Notes: a model not told the origin generated them from the letters alone. Positions 26,301-36,048 are shown, numbered from the stretch's first letter. The stretch: DNA of 64,000 nt from Actinopolymorpha pittospori (GCF_014873875.1 NZ_JADBEM010000001.1:8494001-8558000), one strand, 5' to 3'. Numbers and translations: made by a program.

Positions 26301-26936
26301 CGCCGCCTCGGCCTGCTTGCCGAGCGGCCGCAACGCGCGCCTGATCTCGCTGAGCAGGTCCTGGAGCCGGGTGAGGTTTCCCTCGGTGGCGTCCAGCTTG
26401 CGCAGCGCCTTCTCCTTGCGCTTGCGGTGCTTGAGAACGCCGGCCGCCTCCTCGACGAAGCCGCGCCGGTCCTCAGGCGTCGCGTGCAGGATCGAGTCGA
26501 GTCGGCCCTGACCGACGATGACGTGCATCTCACGACCGATGCCGGAGTCGGAGAGGAGTTCCTGGACGTCGAGCAGCCGGGAGGTCCGGCCGTTGATGGA
26601 GTACTCCGAACCACCGTTGCGGAACATGATCCGGCTGATCGTGACCTCGGCATAGTCGATCGGCAGGGCGCCGTCGGTGTTGTCGATGGTCAGGACGACC
26701 TCGGCCCGCCCGAGCGGGGCCCGGCCGGCCGTGCCGGCGAAGATGACGTCCTCCATCTTGCCGCCGCGCAGGCTCTTGGCCCCCTGCTCGCCCATCACCC
26801 AGGCGATAGCGTCGACGACGTTGCTCTTGCCCGATCCATTGGGTCCCACGACGCAGGTGATGCCGGGCTCGAAGTGCAGGGTCGTCGAGGAAGCGAACGA
26901 CTTGAACCCGCGGAGTGTCAGGCTCTTGAGGTACAA
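23373..26936 (-). CDS. smc: Chromosome segregation protein SMC
   Basis: Core ATPase of bacterial condensin, 1187 aa. N-terminal Walker A GPNGSGKSN at 31-39, long coiled coil rich in Glu/Arg/Ala, hinge around residues 510-660, second coiled coil, and a C-terminal head with signature LLSGGERSL and Walker B FYLLDEVEAALDD. It works with ScpA/ScpB to organise the chromosome. Here mutM and rnc lie upstream as in other actinobacteria, but ftsY does not follow downstream. Confidence 0.98.
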   Translation of the reverse strand: MYLKSLTLRGFKSFASSTTLHFEPGITCVVGPNGSGKSNVVDAIAWVMGEQGAKSLRGGKMEDVIFAGTAGRAPLGRAEVVLTIDNTDGALPIDYAEVTISRIMFRNGGSEYSINGRTSRLLDVQELLSDSGIGREMHVIVGQGRLDSILHATPEDRRGFVEEAAGVLKHRKRKEKALRKLDATEGNLTRLQDLLSEIRRALRPLGKQAEAARKAAVIQADARDARLRLLADDLVQITSTLAREVADENAVRERRATVERDLSVVHAEEAELDEALREDAPRVARAQETWYRLSSLKERLGGTASLAAERSRHLAEAREEERPGRDPDELEAQALRVREEEAAIEAEIEGHRDALDEAVGRRQATERAHAEEERRIAALTRAAADRREGLARLTGQVNTVRSRLETREAEIQRLTAARTEAEARAEAAHAEFTALETDVASLDAGERGLDEVHETASAALEALEERLVELRREEQEAERERAALAARKEALELGLARKDGAAELLAATEHVSGVLGSVAALLTVEPGYEAAVAGALGRAADAVAVESIDAAVGALRHLREEDLGRSGLVVGGAAPGPDSDPHGWPSLPPGARYAVDVASAPHDVLPALVRLLTKIAVVEDLAAARALVADHPDVLAVTRDGDLLGSHLGHGGSAAQPSLLEVQAAVDDATERLREASGRAERLRTERATAEEERAAAARQVEDALSRLHESDAELAAVAERLGELGSAARSAQAEAERLGTAMDQAREAVERDQSGLSELQERLSTAEDAPDEEPSTEERDQLAEESRDARQREMEARLGLRTAEERGRALSGRADSLERAAREERAARERARLRRERRVREAQVAGAVLAAVRQVLGRLESSLAAAGRERQEAEQARTAREAQINSVRQRVRALASELDALTDSVHRDEMARAEQRLRIEQLETRAVEELGVDPETLMRDYGPDIPVPPSPPAPGEEESEDEPRPYDRAEQTKRLKAAERQLTLLGKVNPLALEEFAAMEERHTFLSRQLEDLKATRKDLLEIVREVDDRVEQVFTAAYRDVETQFQHVFNRLFPGGEGRLILTNPDDMLSTGVEVEARPPGKKVKRLSLLSGGERSLVAVAFLVALFKARPSPFYLLDEVEAALDDTNLGRLLEIYEELRETSQLLVVTHQKRTMEVADALYGVSMRGDGVSAVISQRIREAESA

Positions 26937-27132
26937 CGCGCGGCTCCTCGGTACTGGCCGCCGCTCAGTGTTCCCTCAAGCCGGTGTGCGGCGCGGTCGG
27001 ACGTCCGCGGCGCGCTCGCCGAGAGCCGGCCCGGGTGGGACCCTGCGCGGAGGTCTGGGGGCGGGAAAGACCTTCGCCCGACGATACCCGGGACCGTCCC
27101 GAGCCTCGACGCCGACGCGGCGGGCAAACTAA

Positions 27133-27160
27133 ACGGGACGCCTCAAATGAGGCGTCCCGT
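27133..27160 (-). terminator. Perfect 12-bp hairpin terminator
   Basis: ACGGGACGCCTC and its exact complement enclose loop AAAT. On the minus strand the stem is followed by TTTAGTTTG, so it should end transcription of the 65-aa gene upstream and insulate smc. Confidence 0.85.
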
Positions 27161-27210
27161 CCGTACTGGTGTCTTTCGAGGCTGGTCCGCGGACGAGTCC
27201 GGGATCTCCC

Positions 27211-27408
27211 TCACGTCAGAGCGGGCTCGTGCTGCGCTTCGATCGTGAGCAGTTGCCCGTCGTGGGCCACTGCGCTCAGGGAGTCGTTTTCAGCCTGGAG
27301 TCGCATCACGTGCGCCTCCAGCTCCGAAACTCGCTTCTGCAGACGTCGCACCTCGGAGACCAGACGGGGGTCGGGGCCACCGACGTGGCCGAGGAGCGCT
27401 TTCGCCAT
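27211..27408 (-). CDS. Small conserved-type coiled-coil protein, unknown function
   Basis: A 65-aa protein starting MAKALLGHVGGPDPRLV and continuing as a heptad-like helix (VRRLQKRVSELEAHVMRLQAEN). Ribosome site GGAGGACCCCCT directly precedes the ATG and a perfect terminator follows, so it is a real monocistronic gene. I recall small proteins with this start in actinobacterial genomes, without a known role. Likely a dimeric scaffold or accessory factor (inference). Confidence 0.75.
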   Translation of the reverse strand: MAKALLGHVGGPDPRLVSEVRRLQKRVSELEAHVMRLQAENDSLSAVAHDGQLLTIEAQHEPALT

Positions 27409-28224
27409 AGGGGGTCCTCCACGCTGAGAGACCGATCGATGGATCGCTATGTCACAGCACTCAAGCGGGGCAGGGAGTGCTGGCGGTGCATCTAGAGTCT
27501 CACCAGACCGTCGTGCCGTCAAGGTGACCGGACGACGACGCACTGTAGCTAACTGATCGCGCTCCCCACTTATCCTCGGAATTCACCAGGAGCGCGCAAG
27601 CCGGACACAGAAACCGGATCCCTTACAGGTAAGGAGATTCGCGCGCACAGTCCACACGGCCGGCGGCCCCCCGAGTGCACGCCTCCCGTGCGGAACATCG
27701 CTCAACACCCTTCGCGCGTGTCTTACGGCACGAATGACGTTTGTCACACCCCGGCCAAACTCAAGATCATCTCCCACGTAGCGCCCCCGGTTGTCTTCAT
27801 TCTCTGACGACAGGAGCCCAAACCTCCTTCTGGTAAAGGCGATGCGAGTGATCCCAGTGATGCGGGTCGTTGGACACCCAAGGACAGGTGCGGGTCAGGC
27901 CGAACGAGGGCCGACACACCCTCGTCGTCGTCAGCGCCGCCGCTACGGCGACGTTCCGTCACCGGTCACGCTCCGTCGCACCTGACGGGGTCGTGCGGCC
28001 GGCCTACCCGGATCGAGCGGACGAGACACCGGACCGTCCCGATGGAATCGGTGCCAGAAGCCCCGAAAAAATCCGGACTCGCTGTCTCACGTCGGCGTCT
28101 CACGAACGAAGACGGTGTCCCATCAAGCGAACGACCTGCCCGGACATGTCTTCCAACGTGGCACGTGGGGCTCCGCCCGGCGCGCCGACCGACGCCGCTC
28201 CGTCTCGGTTACCGGATATGCGTC
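27409..28224. other. 815-bp region without a recognisable gene
   Basis: Between the 65-aa gene and mutM. Short open frames exist on both strands but have no ribosome site, no family resemblance and poor third-position GC. Base composition is less GC-rich than around it in parts. No known structured RNA (SRP, tmRNA, RNase P cores) was recognised. It should hold the promoter of the 65-aa gene and perhaps an unannotated small RNA. Confidence 0.5.
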
Positions 28225-29082
28225 TCACCAACGCCCGTGTCGCGGCCGAGGCTGGCAACGAGGGCAGGTGTAGGAGGAACGGTTCATGAACGGATCCCGT
28301 CGGATGGGTGAACCACAGCGCTCACAGGGTTCGGCCTCGCGTCCGTACACCGCGAGTGAGCGTTCGAAGTAGCCACTTTCGCCGTTGACGTTGATGTACA
28401 GCCGGTCGAACGACGTGCCACCGGCCAACAGCGCGGCGCCCATGACCTCGCGGACCGCCGCGAGCAGGCGTACGACGTCGGGCCGGCGCATCGTGTCCGT
28501 GGCTCGTGCGTAGTGCAGGCGGGCACGCCACAACGCCTCGTCGGCGTAGATGTTCCCCACCCCGGAGATCAGGTTCTGGTCAAGCAAGGCCCGCTTGACA
28601 CCGGTCCGTCGACGGCGGAGCGCCGCGACGAACGCGTCGTCGTCGAACTCCGGATCGATCGGGTCACGGGCGATGTGCGCGATCTCCGCCGGGAGTTCGG
28701 CGCCGCCCGGGCTGATGGAGAGCCCACCGAACATGCGCTGGTCGACGAAGCGCAGGTCCAGGGCCGGCTGGTCGGCGAAGCTGAACCGCACCCGCAGGTG
28801 CGTCTCGTCGGGGGCGTCCTTCGGTCGGACGAGGAACTGACCGCTCATCCCGAGGTGGGCGAGCAGCCCGTCACCGGAGTCCAGCGGAAGCCAGAGGTAC
28901 TTACCGCGCCTGCGGGCGCCGGTGACGCGCCGGCCGAGCAACTGGTCGATGAAGTCCTGTGAGCCGGCCAGGTGCCGGCGGATCGGACGCGGGTGCCGCA
29001 CCTCGACACTGGCGATCACGTGACCGACGACGTGCTCCTCGAGGCCACCGCGGACCACCTCGACCTCAGGCAACTCAGGCAC
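28225..29082 (-). CDS. mutM: Formamidopyrimidine-DNA glycosylase
   Basis: Base-excision repair enzyme removing 8-oxoguanine and FaPy, 285 aa. Mature N-terminus PELPEVEVV gives the catalytic Pro and Glu; the Lys in RRGKYLW is conserved; the H2TH region is [20 protein letters not shown]; and a C-terminal zinc finger has CERC and CPRC. GTG start 29082 supported by this N-terminus and GGAG upstream. Part of the rpmF-rnc-mutM-smc block. Confidence 0.97.
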   Translation of the reverse strand: MPELPEVEVVRGGLEEHVVGHVIASVEVRHPRPIRRHLAGSQDFIDQLLGRRVTGARRRGKYLWLPLDSGDGLLAHLGMSGQFLVRPKDAPDETHLRVRFSFADQPALDLRFVDQRMFGGLSISPGGAELPAEIAHIARDPIDPEFDDDAFVAALRRRRTGVKRALLDQNLISGVGNIYADEALWRARLHYARATDTMRRPDVVRLLAAVREVMGAALLAGGTSFDRLYINVNGESGYFERSLAVYGREAEPCERCGSPIRRDPFMNRSSYTCPRCQPRPRHGRW

Positions 29083-29107
29083 GGGCGCCGAGCTCCATCT
29101 CGCGACG

Positions 29108-29878
29108 TCAGGCGGAGGGGGACCCGGAGGTCCCCTTGGCTTCGGTCCGCCGCTCCGCGGAACCGTCGGTGCTCTCCCCGAGCATCGCGCGGATCCCGGT
29201 CCACGCCGCCTCGGCGGCCTGTTGCTCGGCTTCCTTCTTGCTCCGCCCGGTGCCGAGGCCGTAGTCGGTACCACCGACGACCACGTGGGCGGTGAAGACC
29301 TTCTCGTGGTCTGGTCCGCGCTCCTCGACGACGTACTCCGGCACGCCGAGGGCCGCGCGGGCGGTCAGCTCCTGCAGGCTCGTCTTCCAGTCGAGGCCGG
29401 CACCAAGACGTGCCGACGACTCGAGCAGCGGATCGAAGAGCCGGTGCACGAACTCCGTGGCGAGCGGGAAGCCGCCGGCGAGGTACACCGCGCCGATCAC
29501 GGCCTCCACCGCGTCACCGAGGATCGAGGACTTGTCCCGCCCCCCGGTGGTCTCCTCGCCCCGACCGAGCCGGAGGTACTTGCCGAGGTCGAGGGCGCGC
29601 GCCACGTCGGCGAGCGCCCGCATGTTGACCACGGCCGCGCGCAGCTTCGCGAGCTGCCCCTCCGACAGGTCGGGATGGGTGCGGAACAACGCGTCGGTGA
29701 TGACCAGTCCGAGGACGGCGTCGCCCAGGAACTCCAACCGTTCGTTGGTGGGCAGGCCGCCGTTCTCGTAGGCGTACGAGCGATGTGTGAGCGCACGCTC
29801 CAGCAGGGCGCTGTCGAGCACCAGACCGAGCTTGGCGTTCAGCTCGTCGTACGCCTCACTTCCCCCGACGCGGTCCAC
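29108..29878 (-). CDS. rnc: Ribonuclease III
   Basis: Double-strand-specific RNase that processes rRNA precursors, 256 aa. The catalytic signature [15 protein letters not shown] and the second acidic helix ([19 protein letters not shown]) are intact; the dsRNA-binding domain is at about 160-235 ([11 protein letters not shown] to [13 protein letters not shown]). GTG at 29878 starts 8 bp after rpmF; its ribosome site is weak, which suggests coupling with rpmF. mutM follows 25 bp downstream. Confidence 0.96.
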   Translation of the reverse strand: MDRVGGSEAYDELNAKLGLVLDSALLERALTHRSYAYENGGLPTNERLEFLGDAVLGLVITDALFRTHPDLSEGQLAKLRAAVVNMRALADVARALDLGKYLRLGRGEETTGGRDKSSILGDAVEAVIGAVYLAGGFPLATEFVHRLFDPLLESSARLGAGLDWKTSLQELTARAALGVPEYVVEERGPDHEKVFTAHVVVGGTDYGLGTGRSKKEAEQQAAEAAWTGIRAMLGESTDGSAERRTEAKGTSGSPSA

Positions 29879-29886
29879 GGCGAAAC

Positions 29887-30078
29887 TCAGACGTCGAGAA
29901 CCTGACGGCGCCCGGCGCGGGGGCCGTACTGGCCGCACTGCGGGCACGCGCGGTGCGGCAGGTGCGAGGACCGGCACGCCGGGTTGGCGCAGGTGACCAG
30001 CTGGGGCACGGATGCCTTCCACTGCGCCCGCCGGCTACGGGTGTTGCTCCGCGAAACCCTCCGCTTCGGAACGGCCAC
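29887..30078 (-). CDS. rpmF: 50S ribosomal protein L32
   Basis: 63-aa ribosomal protein, too short for some gene finders. [20 protein letters not shown] start, then four cysteines (CANPAC and CPQC), so it is the zinc-binding form. GTG start with a strong AAGGAG. Between yceD and rnc, the usual order. Confidence 0.97.
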   Translation of the reverse strand: MAVPKRRVSRSNTRSRRAQWKASVPQLVTCANPACRSSHLPHRACPQCGQYGPRAGRRQVLDV

Positions 30079-30091
30079 GCCACTACTCCTT

Positions 30092-30685
30092 TTACCTAGG
30101 GTCGTCGGGCTTGCCCGCGACCTCATCTGTGTCGTCCAGCGCCAAACCGGCGAGTGCCGACCAACGGGGGTCGACCGCCGCCTCGTGCTGGTGGTCAGGA
30201 TCGTCGGCCAGGCGCGCACCGCACAGAGTGCAGAGCCCCGGGCAGTCGTCGCTGCACACCGGTTGGAACGGCAGCGCAAGCACCACCGCGTCCCGTACGA
30301 CCGGCTCGAGGTCGAGAAGATCACCCTCGAGACGGCTGGCCTCGTCGTCCTCGATGTCGCTTTCCGGGAACGCGTACAGCTCCTGGAAGTCGACTTCGAG
30401 CGTCTGCTCCAGTGGCTCCAGGCAGCGTACGCACTCCCCGGCGAGCAGCACCCGCGCCGTTCCCGACGCGAGCACACCCTCCATCACCGACTCGAGCCGC
30501 ATCCGCAGCTCCAGTTCGGTGCCCTCGGGTACGCCGAGCACATCGGTGCCGAGTCCAGCCGGTGCGGGCACAGAACGCTGCAGCTTGCGCTGGGCCCCCG
30601 GGCGGCGGCCGAGCTCGCGAGTGTCGAGCACGAGCGGCGCCTGAGGGTCAACGGTGCTCAAGGCGTCCTTGCTTTCTGATCGCAT
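30092..30685 (-). CDS. YceD/DUF177 family protein
   Basis: 197-aa conserved protein always found next to rpmF and thought to act in 23S rRNA or large-subunit biogenesis. The central pattern [20 protein letters not shown] and the late Cys cluster ([13 protein letters not shown]) are typical of DUF177. It starts the rpmF-rnc-mutM group, ending 13 bp before rpmF. Confidence 0.93.
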   Translation of the reverse strand: MRSESKDALSTVDPQAPLVLDTRELGRRPGAQRKLQRSVPAPAGLGTDVLGVPEGTELELRMRLESVMEGVLASGTARVLLAGECVRCLEPLEQTLEVDFQELYAFPESDIEDDEASRLEGDLLDLEPVVRDAVVLALPFQPVCSDDCPGLCTLCGARLADDPDHQHEAAVDPRWSALAGLALDDTDEVAGKPDDPR

Positions 30686-30764
30686 GACGGAACCGGCCCC
30701 GATGGAGACCGATTAACGAGGGTACCCGAGGGCGGTAGGCCCGCTCAACGCCGCCCCGCTCGAC

Positions 30765-31412
30765 TCACTCACCGGGCAGCGGCAGCGCGTCCTCGTCGAC
30801 GGTGTAGGTGTCGAGTCCGCTCCGGTCACGGAGACGCTCGCGTCCTCGTGTCACAGCGTCCAGAGTCTTGTGCAGAGAGTGTTCGAAACGGCTGAGCTTC
30901 TGATCGACGTACTCGTCGACCTCCCGGCGCGCCGCGGGGTCATCACCTCGACGTCCACCTCGGCCTGGTTCGGCGGCCCGCAGCTCCTCGCGGCCGCGCC
31001 CCACCGAGGCGAGGGTCTTCTGCAGCGCGATCTCGAAGCCCGCGAGTTTGTGGTCGACATAGTCGTCGACCTCCCGCCGCAAGGCCTCCGCCTCCTCCTC
31101 GGCCCGGGCGGTCAGCTCCTCGGCAGCCTTGCGGGCGTCGCGGTAGACGTCGGTGCGCTGGAGCAGATCGGCCCGCTCCCGCTCCCACTCCTCGAGGAGT
31201 CGCTGCGCCTCCGCGCGGCCCTCGGCGACGATCGCGTCGCGCTCCTCGGTGACCTTGCGCGCCTCGGCGAGCTCGGGCGGCAGCAGGCGCTCCACCTCGG
31301 CGAGGCCGGAGAGGAGCTCCGTCCGGTTGACGATGCACGACGCGGACAGCGGCATGGATCGCCCCTTCTCGACGGTCCTGCGGAGTTCGTCGAGCTTGTC
31401 CTGCACGTCCAC
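30765..31412 (-). CDS. SepIVA-like coiled-coil cell-division protein
   Basis: 215-aa helical protein rich in Glu/Arg/Leu. DKLDELRRTVEKGRSMPLSASCIVNR opens with the conserved segment of this family; a long coiled coil covers about 50-190, with two similar blocks (YVDHKLAGFEIALQKTL and YVDQKLSRFEHSLHKTL). Position between coaD and yceD matches sepIVA of mycobacteria, a DivIVA-domain septation factor; automatic annotations often call it ATP synthase subunit B. The GTG at 31412 with AAAGGA upstream is chosen. Function by synteny and fold only. Confidence 0.78.
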   Translation of the reverse strand: MDVQDKLDELRRTVEKGRSMPLSASCIVNRTELLSGLAEVERLLPPELAEARKVTEERDAIVAEGRAEAQRLLEEWERERADLLQRTDVYRDARKAAEELTARAEEEAEALRREVDDYVDHKLAGFEIALQKTLASVGRGREELRAAEPGRGGRRGDDPAARREVDEYVDQKLSRFEHSLHKTLDAVTRGRERLRDRSGLDTYTVDEDALPLPGE

Positions 31413-31532
31413 CGTGTGTCCTTTCGCTCCCCCCGGCCCGCTCGGCGATCTCACGCCAAGGCGGGTCCCGGTGCTTTCTCGTCTCCGGTCACGCGAGCGA
31501 GCGTCGGCTCACTTCTCGCGCTCCCCTGCCGC

Positions 31533-32015
31533 CTAGCGGACCTCCCCGAGGCGCTCGGTCAGGCGGCGCAACACGTGGTCGGGCACCAGGCCCGAAACGT
31601 CACCGCCGTACGTGGCGACCTCTTTGACCAGACTCGATGAGAGGAAAGAGTACTCGGGACTGGTCGGAACGAAGACCGTTTCGACACCGGTGAGCCGCAG
31701 GTTCATCTGTGCCATCTGCAGCTCGTAGTCGAAGTCGCCGACCGCGCGCAGGCCCTTCACGATCGCCTGGATCCCCTGCTCGCGGCAGAAGTCGACGAGC
31801 AGGCCGTTGAACGTCGTGACGCGCACCTCCGGCAGGTCCTTGGTCACCTCGCGGAGCAGCTCGACCCGCTCGGTCGCGGTGAAGAGCCCGGCCTTGTGCG
31901 GGTTGGTGCCCACCGCGACGGTGAGGTCGTCGAAGAGCCGGGCACCTCGGACGATGATGTCGAGGTGTCCGTTGGTCACCGGGTCGAACGACCCCGGGCA
32001 GACGGCTCGGTGCAC
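31533..32015 (-). CDS. coaD: Phosphopantetheine adenylyltransferase
   Basis: Fourth step of CoA synthesis (ATP plus 4'-phosphopantetheine to dephospho-CoA), 160 aa. T/HxGH motif region GSFDPVTNGHLDII and the C-terminal YSFLSSSLVKEVA are intact. GTG start 32015. Upstream rsmD is the expected neighbour. Confidence 0.97.
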   Translation of the reverse strand: MHRAVCPGSFDPVTNGHLDIIVRGARLFDDLTVAVGTNPHKAGLFTATERVELLREVTKDLPEVRVTTFNGLLVDFCREQGIQAIVKGLRAVGDFDYELQMAQMNLRLTGVETVFVPTSPEYSFLSSSLVKEVATYGGDVSGLVPDHVLRRLTERLGEVR

Positions 32016-32102
32016 TGACGGCTCCCACTGTCGGCGACTCTGGCGGACCGGTGCGAGGACCCCGAGGGGTCCCCGAGGGACTCCGATGGAACTCCGATGG
32101 AA

Positions 32103-32678
32103 TCAGTCCCCGCCCGCGGCGCGACCGTACCAAAGGGTCGTGTCGCCGTACTTCCGCATCCGGTCGGAAACGAACCCCGGCGGCCAGGTGAACTCCGCCG
32201 TTCGAGACGAGCGTTCCACGACGATCGCGGCGTCGGGCTCGAGCCAGCCGTGGGCGGCGAGCTCGGTGAGGACGCCGGCCACGGCCGCGGCGGTCATGGC
32301 GTACGGCGGGTCGACGTAGACCACGTCGAAGGGCGCCGAGTCCGGTGGTGCACCGGCGACCAGTCGCTCGACCTTGCCGACCACGACCCTGCCACCGGGC
32401 AGGCCGATCGTGCGCAGGTTGTCCCGGATCACGTTGACCGCCCGGCGGTTGGACTCCACCAGGACCGCCGCTGCCGCTCCACGGGACAGGGCTTCGATAC
32501 CGACGGCCCCGCTCCCGGCGTACAGGTCCAGGAACCGGCGGCCGGCGAGGTGCCCGAGGTCGGCCTCCAGCGACGCGAACAGCGCCTCCCGGACCCGGTC
32601 GGACGTCGGTCGGGTGTCTCGCCCCTCGGGGACGGACAGCCGCCGCCCGCGGGCCTCTCCTGCGACGATGCGACTCAT
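32103..32678 (-). CDS. rsmD: 16S rRNA (guanine-N2)-methyltransferase RsmD
   Basis: 191-aa SAM-dependent enzyme modifying 16S rRNA G966. SRIVAGEARGRRL start, SAM site FLDLYAGSGAVGIEALSRGA and catalytic VDPPYAM. Same strand as coaD with an 87-bp gap. Confidence 0.96.
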   Translation of the reverse strand: MSRIVAGEARGRRLSVPEGRDTRPTSDRVREALFASLEADLGHLAGRRFLDLYAGSGAVGIEALSRGAAAAVLVESNRRAVNVIRDNLRTIGLPGGRVVVGKVERLVAGAPPDSAPFDVVYVDPPYAMTAAAVAGVLTELAAHGWLEPDAAIVVERSSRTAEFTWPPGFVSDRMRKYGDTTLWYGRAAGGD

Positions 32679-32823
32679 CGCCGCTCATCCTCTCGCACGC
32701 CTCCCCCGCGCCGGCAGGTTCCTCGCCGAGGACGGGCGCGCGGGCGGCCCGCGTGCACGAGCCGCCGATCGACGATGATCCGAAGGGCGGCCCGAACGCC
32801 CCGCCGTGGCCTAGGGTCATCGC

Positions 32824-33510
32824 GTGTACCCGCGTGCGGTCATCTTCGACTTCTTCGGGACGCTCTCCCAGAGCGCCTCGACCACCGAGCGCTCCCGCGA
32901 CCACGCCAAGGTCGCGGCGGCCCTCGGCGTGCCGACCAAGGACTACGAGGCGGCGCTGCGCCGGTCCTGGCCCGATCGCGCCCGCGGCGCCCTCGGGGAT
33001 CTGGCGGGCACGATGCGCTGGCTCGCCCGCGCCTGCGGCGTCGAGATCGACGACGCGACCTGCGCGGCCGCGTGTGCCGCCCGGATCGCGACGCAGCGCG
33101 ACTACGTCCGGCTCCGACCGGAGGCCGAGCCGACCCTGCGGGCGCTCCGGGACCGGGGTGTCCCGATCGGGGTGGTGAGCGACTGCACGCAGGAGTTGCC
33201 GGCCGCCTGGGACACCTTCCCCATCGCGCCGTACGTCGACGCACCGGTCTTCTCGGTGGAGGTCGGGCTGAAGAAGCCGGACCCGGCGATCTTCCTGCTC
33301 GTCTGCGAGCGGCTGGGTGTGGAGCCCTCGGACTGCGTCTACGTCGGTGACGGCGACAGCAACGAACTCCCCGGCGCGGAGGCGGTGGGGATGCGCGCCC
33401 TGCGGCTGGTTGCGCCCGACCACGCCGGGGCGCAGGTCTTCGACCCGATCACCTGGACCGGCGCGTGCCTAACCGACCTGCGAGACGTCCTCACCCTCGC
33501 CAGCGGGTAG
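32824..33510 (+). CDS. HAD-family hydrolase
   Basis: 228-aa Rossmann-like phosphatase/dehalogenase. Motif I is FDFFGTL, where the usual second Asp is Phe, a pattern seen in haloacid-dehalogenase-type members; motif II VVSDC; motif III Lys in KKPDPAIF; motif IV VYVGDGDSNEL. A helical cap is inserted after motif I. Substrate unknown. GTG start, leader lacks a strong ribosome site. Divergent from rsmD, convergent with recG. Confidence 0.88.
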   Translation: MYPRAVIFDFFGTLSQSASTTERSRDHAKVAAALGVPTKDYEAALRRSWPDRARGALGDLAGTMRWLARACGVEIDDATCAAACAARIATQRDYVRLRPEAEPTLRALRDRGVPIGVVSDCTQELPAAWDTFPIAPYVDAPVFSVEVGLKKPDPAIFLLVCERLGVEPSDCVYVGDGDSNELPGAEAVGMRALRLVAPDHAGAQVFDPITWTGACLTDLRDVLTLASG

Positions 33511-33528
33511 CGGTGTCCTGCTGGCGAG
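33496..33528. terminator. Hairpin between convergent HAD and recG genes
   Basis: CTCGCCAGC at 33496 pairs perfectly with GCTGGCGAG at 33528 around a 15-nt loop; the left arm includes the last codons of the HAD gene. Confidence 0.6.
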
Positions 33529-33595
33529 GAGGACACGCGTAGCGGTGTCGTACGAGTGACGACGGCAACGCCGCCAGCGCGGATGCGGGGGCCCG

Positions 33596-35860
33596 CTAGG
33601 TCTTCTCGAGGTAGTCGGCGCGGTCGTCGTCGTAGAGGGCCGCGACAGCCTCCCGCAACGCCGGCAGCCGGGCGAGGCCCGGGTCGGCCGTCACGACCGC
33701 GGTCGCGTCGGCGCGGGCGTCGGCGATCACCTTCTCGTCCCGGATCACCGCCAGCATCCGCAGGCTCGACCGGCGGCCGGACTGGTCGGCGCCGAGGACG
33801 TCACCCTCGCGGCGCTGCTCGAGGTCGAGTCGACTGAGCTCGAACCCGTCGGTCGTGGAGGCGACCGCGTCCAGGCGGGTGCGGGCCGGCGTTCCCTCGG
33901 CGGCACCGGTGACCAGCAGGCACAGCCCCGGATAGCCGCCGCGCCCGACTCGGCCGCGAAGCTGGTGCAGCTGGGAGACCCCGAACCAGTCGGCGTCCAT
34001 CACGACCATCGTCGAGGCGTTGGGTACGTCGACGCCGACCTCGATCACGGTCGTGGCGACCAGGACGTCGATCTCCCCCGCGGCGAACCTCCGCATCACC
34101 GCGTCCTTGGCGTCCGACGGCAACCGCCCGTGCAGAACGTCGACCCGAAGACCCGCGAGGGGGCCGTCCGCGAGTTCGGCGGCGAGATCGACCAGCGCGA
34201 TGGCGTCAGGGCGGCTGGAGGGCGCCCGGTCGGGCTTGCCCTGGCCACCCTGGATCAGCTTGAGCACCGGTGGCCGGGTGCCGTCAGGCTCGACGAGGGA
34301 TGCCTCCTCTGGTTCGTCGTCGCCGATCCGGGGGCACACGACGTAGACCTGGCGGCCCGTCTCGACCTCCTGGCGGATCCGCCGCCAGACGTGGTCGAGC
34401 CAGGTGGGCTTCTCGGCGAGCGGTACGACGTTGGTCTGGATGGGTGCGCGGCCGCTCGGCAGCTCGGTGAGCGTCGACACCTCGAGATCGCCGAAGACCG
34501 TCATGGCGACCGTGCGCGGGATCGGGGTGGCCGTCATCACCAGGACGTGCGGCGGGGCTCCGCCGGCCTTGCCGGTGAGCGCCGCGCGTTGTTCGACCCC
34601 GAACCGGTGCTGCTCGTCGATCACCACCAGTCCCAGGTCGGCGAACTGCACCTTGTCCTCGAGCAGCGCGTGGGTCCCGACGACCAGGCCCGCCTCGCCG
34701 GAGGCCGCTTCGAGCAGGGCCTTCCGGCGCACCGCGGTGCTCTGGCCACCGGTGAGCAGCGCCACCCGGGTGCCGTTGTCGGCACCGCCGATGAAGCCGC
34801 GCTCGGCCAGCGGACCGAGCAGTTGGGTGATCGAGCGGTAGTGCTGCTGGGCGAGCACCTCGGTGGGGGCGAGCAGCGCCGCCTGGCCGCCATCGTCCAC
34901 CACCGTCAGCATCGCCCGGAGGGCGCAGACGGTCTTTCCGCTGCCGACCTCTCCCTGCAGGAGCCGCTGCATGGGGTGGTCGCGGGCGAGGTCGGCGCTG
35001 ATGGCGGCACCGACTTCGCGCTGGCCCGCGGTGAGCTCGAAGGGCAGCCGGGCGTCGAAGGCGGCGAGCACGCCGTCGGCCACCGCCTCGCGGGGCTTCG
35101 CCGCGAGCTCACGCGCGGCGGAACGTCGCCGGGCCAGCTCGGTCTGGAGGACGAAGGCCTCCTCGAAGCGGAACCTCGCCCGCGCGGCCTGGACGTCGTC
35201 CCAGGTGTCGGGCCGGTGCAGGCCGTAGAACGCGTCCCGGAGGCCCGGCAGGCCGTGCCGCTCGCGTACGTCCGGTGGGATCGGGTCGGGAGGGGTGTCG
35301 AGCGCGTCGAGCACCCGGCGGACACAGCGGGCGATGCCCCAGGTCGCGAGCTGGGAGGTCGCGGGGTAGATCGGCATCAACCGGCCCGCGAACGCCTCGA
35401 CCAGGGTGTCGTCGTCGGACTCCTCGTCGCTGAGGAGGACGAAGTCAGGGTGGGTGAGCTGCCGGGTGCCGCGGTAGCTGTCGACCTTCCCCGCGAACAG
35501 ACCCCGCATGCCGACCTGCAGCTGGGTGCCCCGCCACTTCTGGTTGAAGAAGGTCAGGGACAGTTTGCCCTTGCCGTCGGTGACGACCACCTGGACGAGC
35601 GTGCCCTTGCGGTTGCGCATCGGCCGACTCTGGACCGAGGCGATCTCGGCCATCACCGTCGCGTCCTCGCCCGCCTGCAGGGCGTTGAGGTCGGTGAGCT
35701 CGCCGCGCTGGACGTATCGGCGCGGGTAGTGGCGCAGCAGGTCACCCACCGTCACCAGGTCGAGCCGCTCACGCAGGGCCTTCCCGGTGGCCGGACTCAC
35801 CACGCTCGCGAGCTGTGTCCCCAGGGTGGTCTTCGCCGTGATCGGGAGTACCTTCGCCAT
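33596..35860 (-). CDS. recG: ATP-dependent DNA helicase RecG
   Basis: Branch-migrating helicase that reverses stalled forks, 754 aa. N-terminal wedge/OB domain (about 1-200), helicase domain with Walker A GEVGSGKT and motif II as [10 protein letters not shown], motif [13 protein letters not shown], and C-terminal [20 protein letters not shown] start at 35860. It sits between rpmB and rsmD as in related genomes. Confidence 0.97.
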   Translation of the reverse strand: MAKVLPITAKTTLGTQLASVVSPATGKALRERLDLVTVGDLLRHYPRRYVQRGELTDLNALQAGEDATVMAEIASVQSRPMRNRKGTLVQVVVTDGKGKLSLTFFNQKWRGTQLQVGMRGLFAGKVDSYRGTRQLTHPDFVLLSDEESDDDTLVEAFAGRLMPIYPATSQLATWGIARCVRRVLDALDTPPDPIPPDVRERHGLPGLRDAFYGLHRPDTWDDVQAARARFRFEEAFVLQTELARRRSAARELAAKPREAVADGVLAAFDARLPFELTAGQREVGAAISADLARDHPMQRLLQGEVGSGKTVCALRAMLTVVDDGGQAALLAPTEVLAQQHYRSITQLLGPLAERGFIGGADNGTRVALLTGGQSTAVRRKALLEAASGEAGLVVGTHALLEDKVQFADLGLVVIDEQHRFGVEQRAALTGKAGGAPPHVLVMTATPIPRTVAMTVFGDLEVSTLTELPSGRAPIQTNVVPLAEKPTWLDHVWRRIRQEVETGRQVYVVCPRIGDDEPEEASLVEPDGTRPPVLKLIQGGQGKPDRAPSSRPDAIALVDLAAELADGPLAGLRVDVLHGRLPSDAKDAVMRRFAAGEIDVLVATTVIEVGVDVPNASTMVVMDADWFGVSQLHQLRGRVGRGGYPGLCLLVTGAAEGTPARTRLDAVASTTDGFELSRLDLEQRREGDVLGADQSGRRSSLRMLAVIRDEKVIADARADATAVVTADPGLARLPALREAVAALYDDDRADYLEKT

Positions 35861-35945
35861 CGCCCCGTCTGCCTCCTCGCCGCTCCCGGTCGACGTGTCT
35901 CCACTCTTCGGAAGAGGCTAGCGACACCCGCCCCCAGCAGCCCGG

Positions 35946-35976
35946 TTGGCGTATCCGGGCGGGTGTCGGATACTCT
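35946..35976 (+). promoter_or_regulatory. Possible rpmB promoter
   Basis: TTGGCG at 35946 and TACTCT at 35971 resemble -35 and -10 boxes with a rather long 19-bp spacer, 73 bp upstream of rpmB in the divergent recG-rpmB gap. Confidence 0.35.
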
Positions 35977-36048
35977 CAACCGGTTGTCCCGTGCACCGCG
36001 TGCCCTGGGCAGCGGTCCATATCCTCATCTTGCTCGGGAGAGTCTCCG

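Noticed and set aside
27583-28311. Several 60-140 codon frames in the gap before mutM
   Set aside because: No ribosome site, no family resemblance, and inconsistent codon use; left as gene-free.
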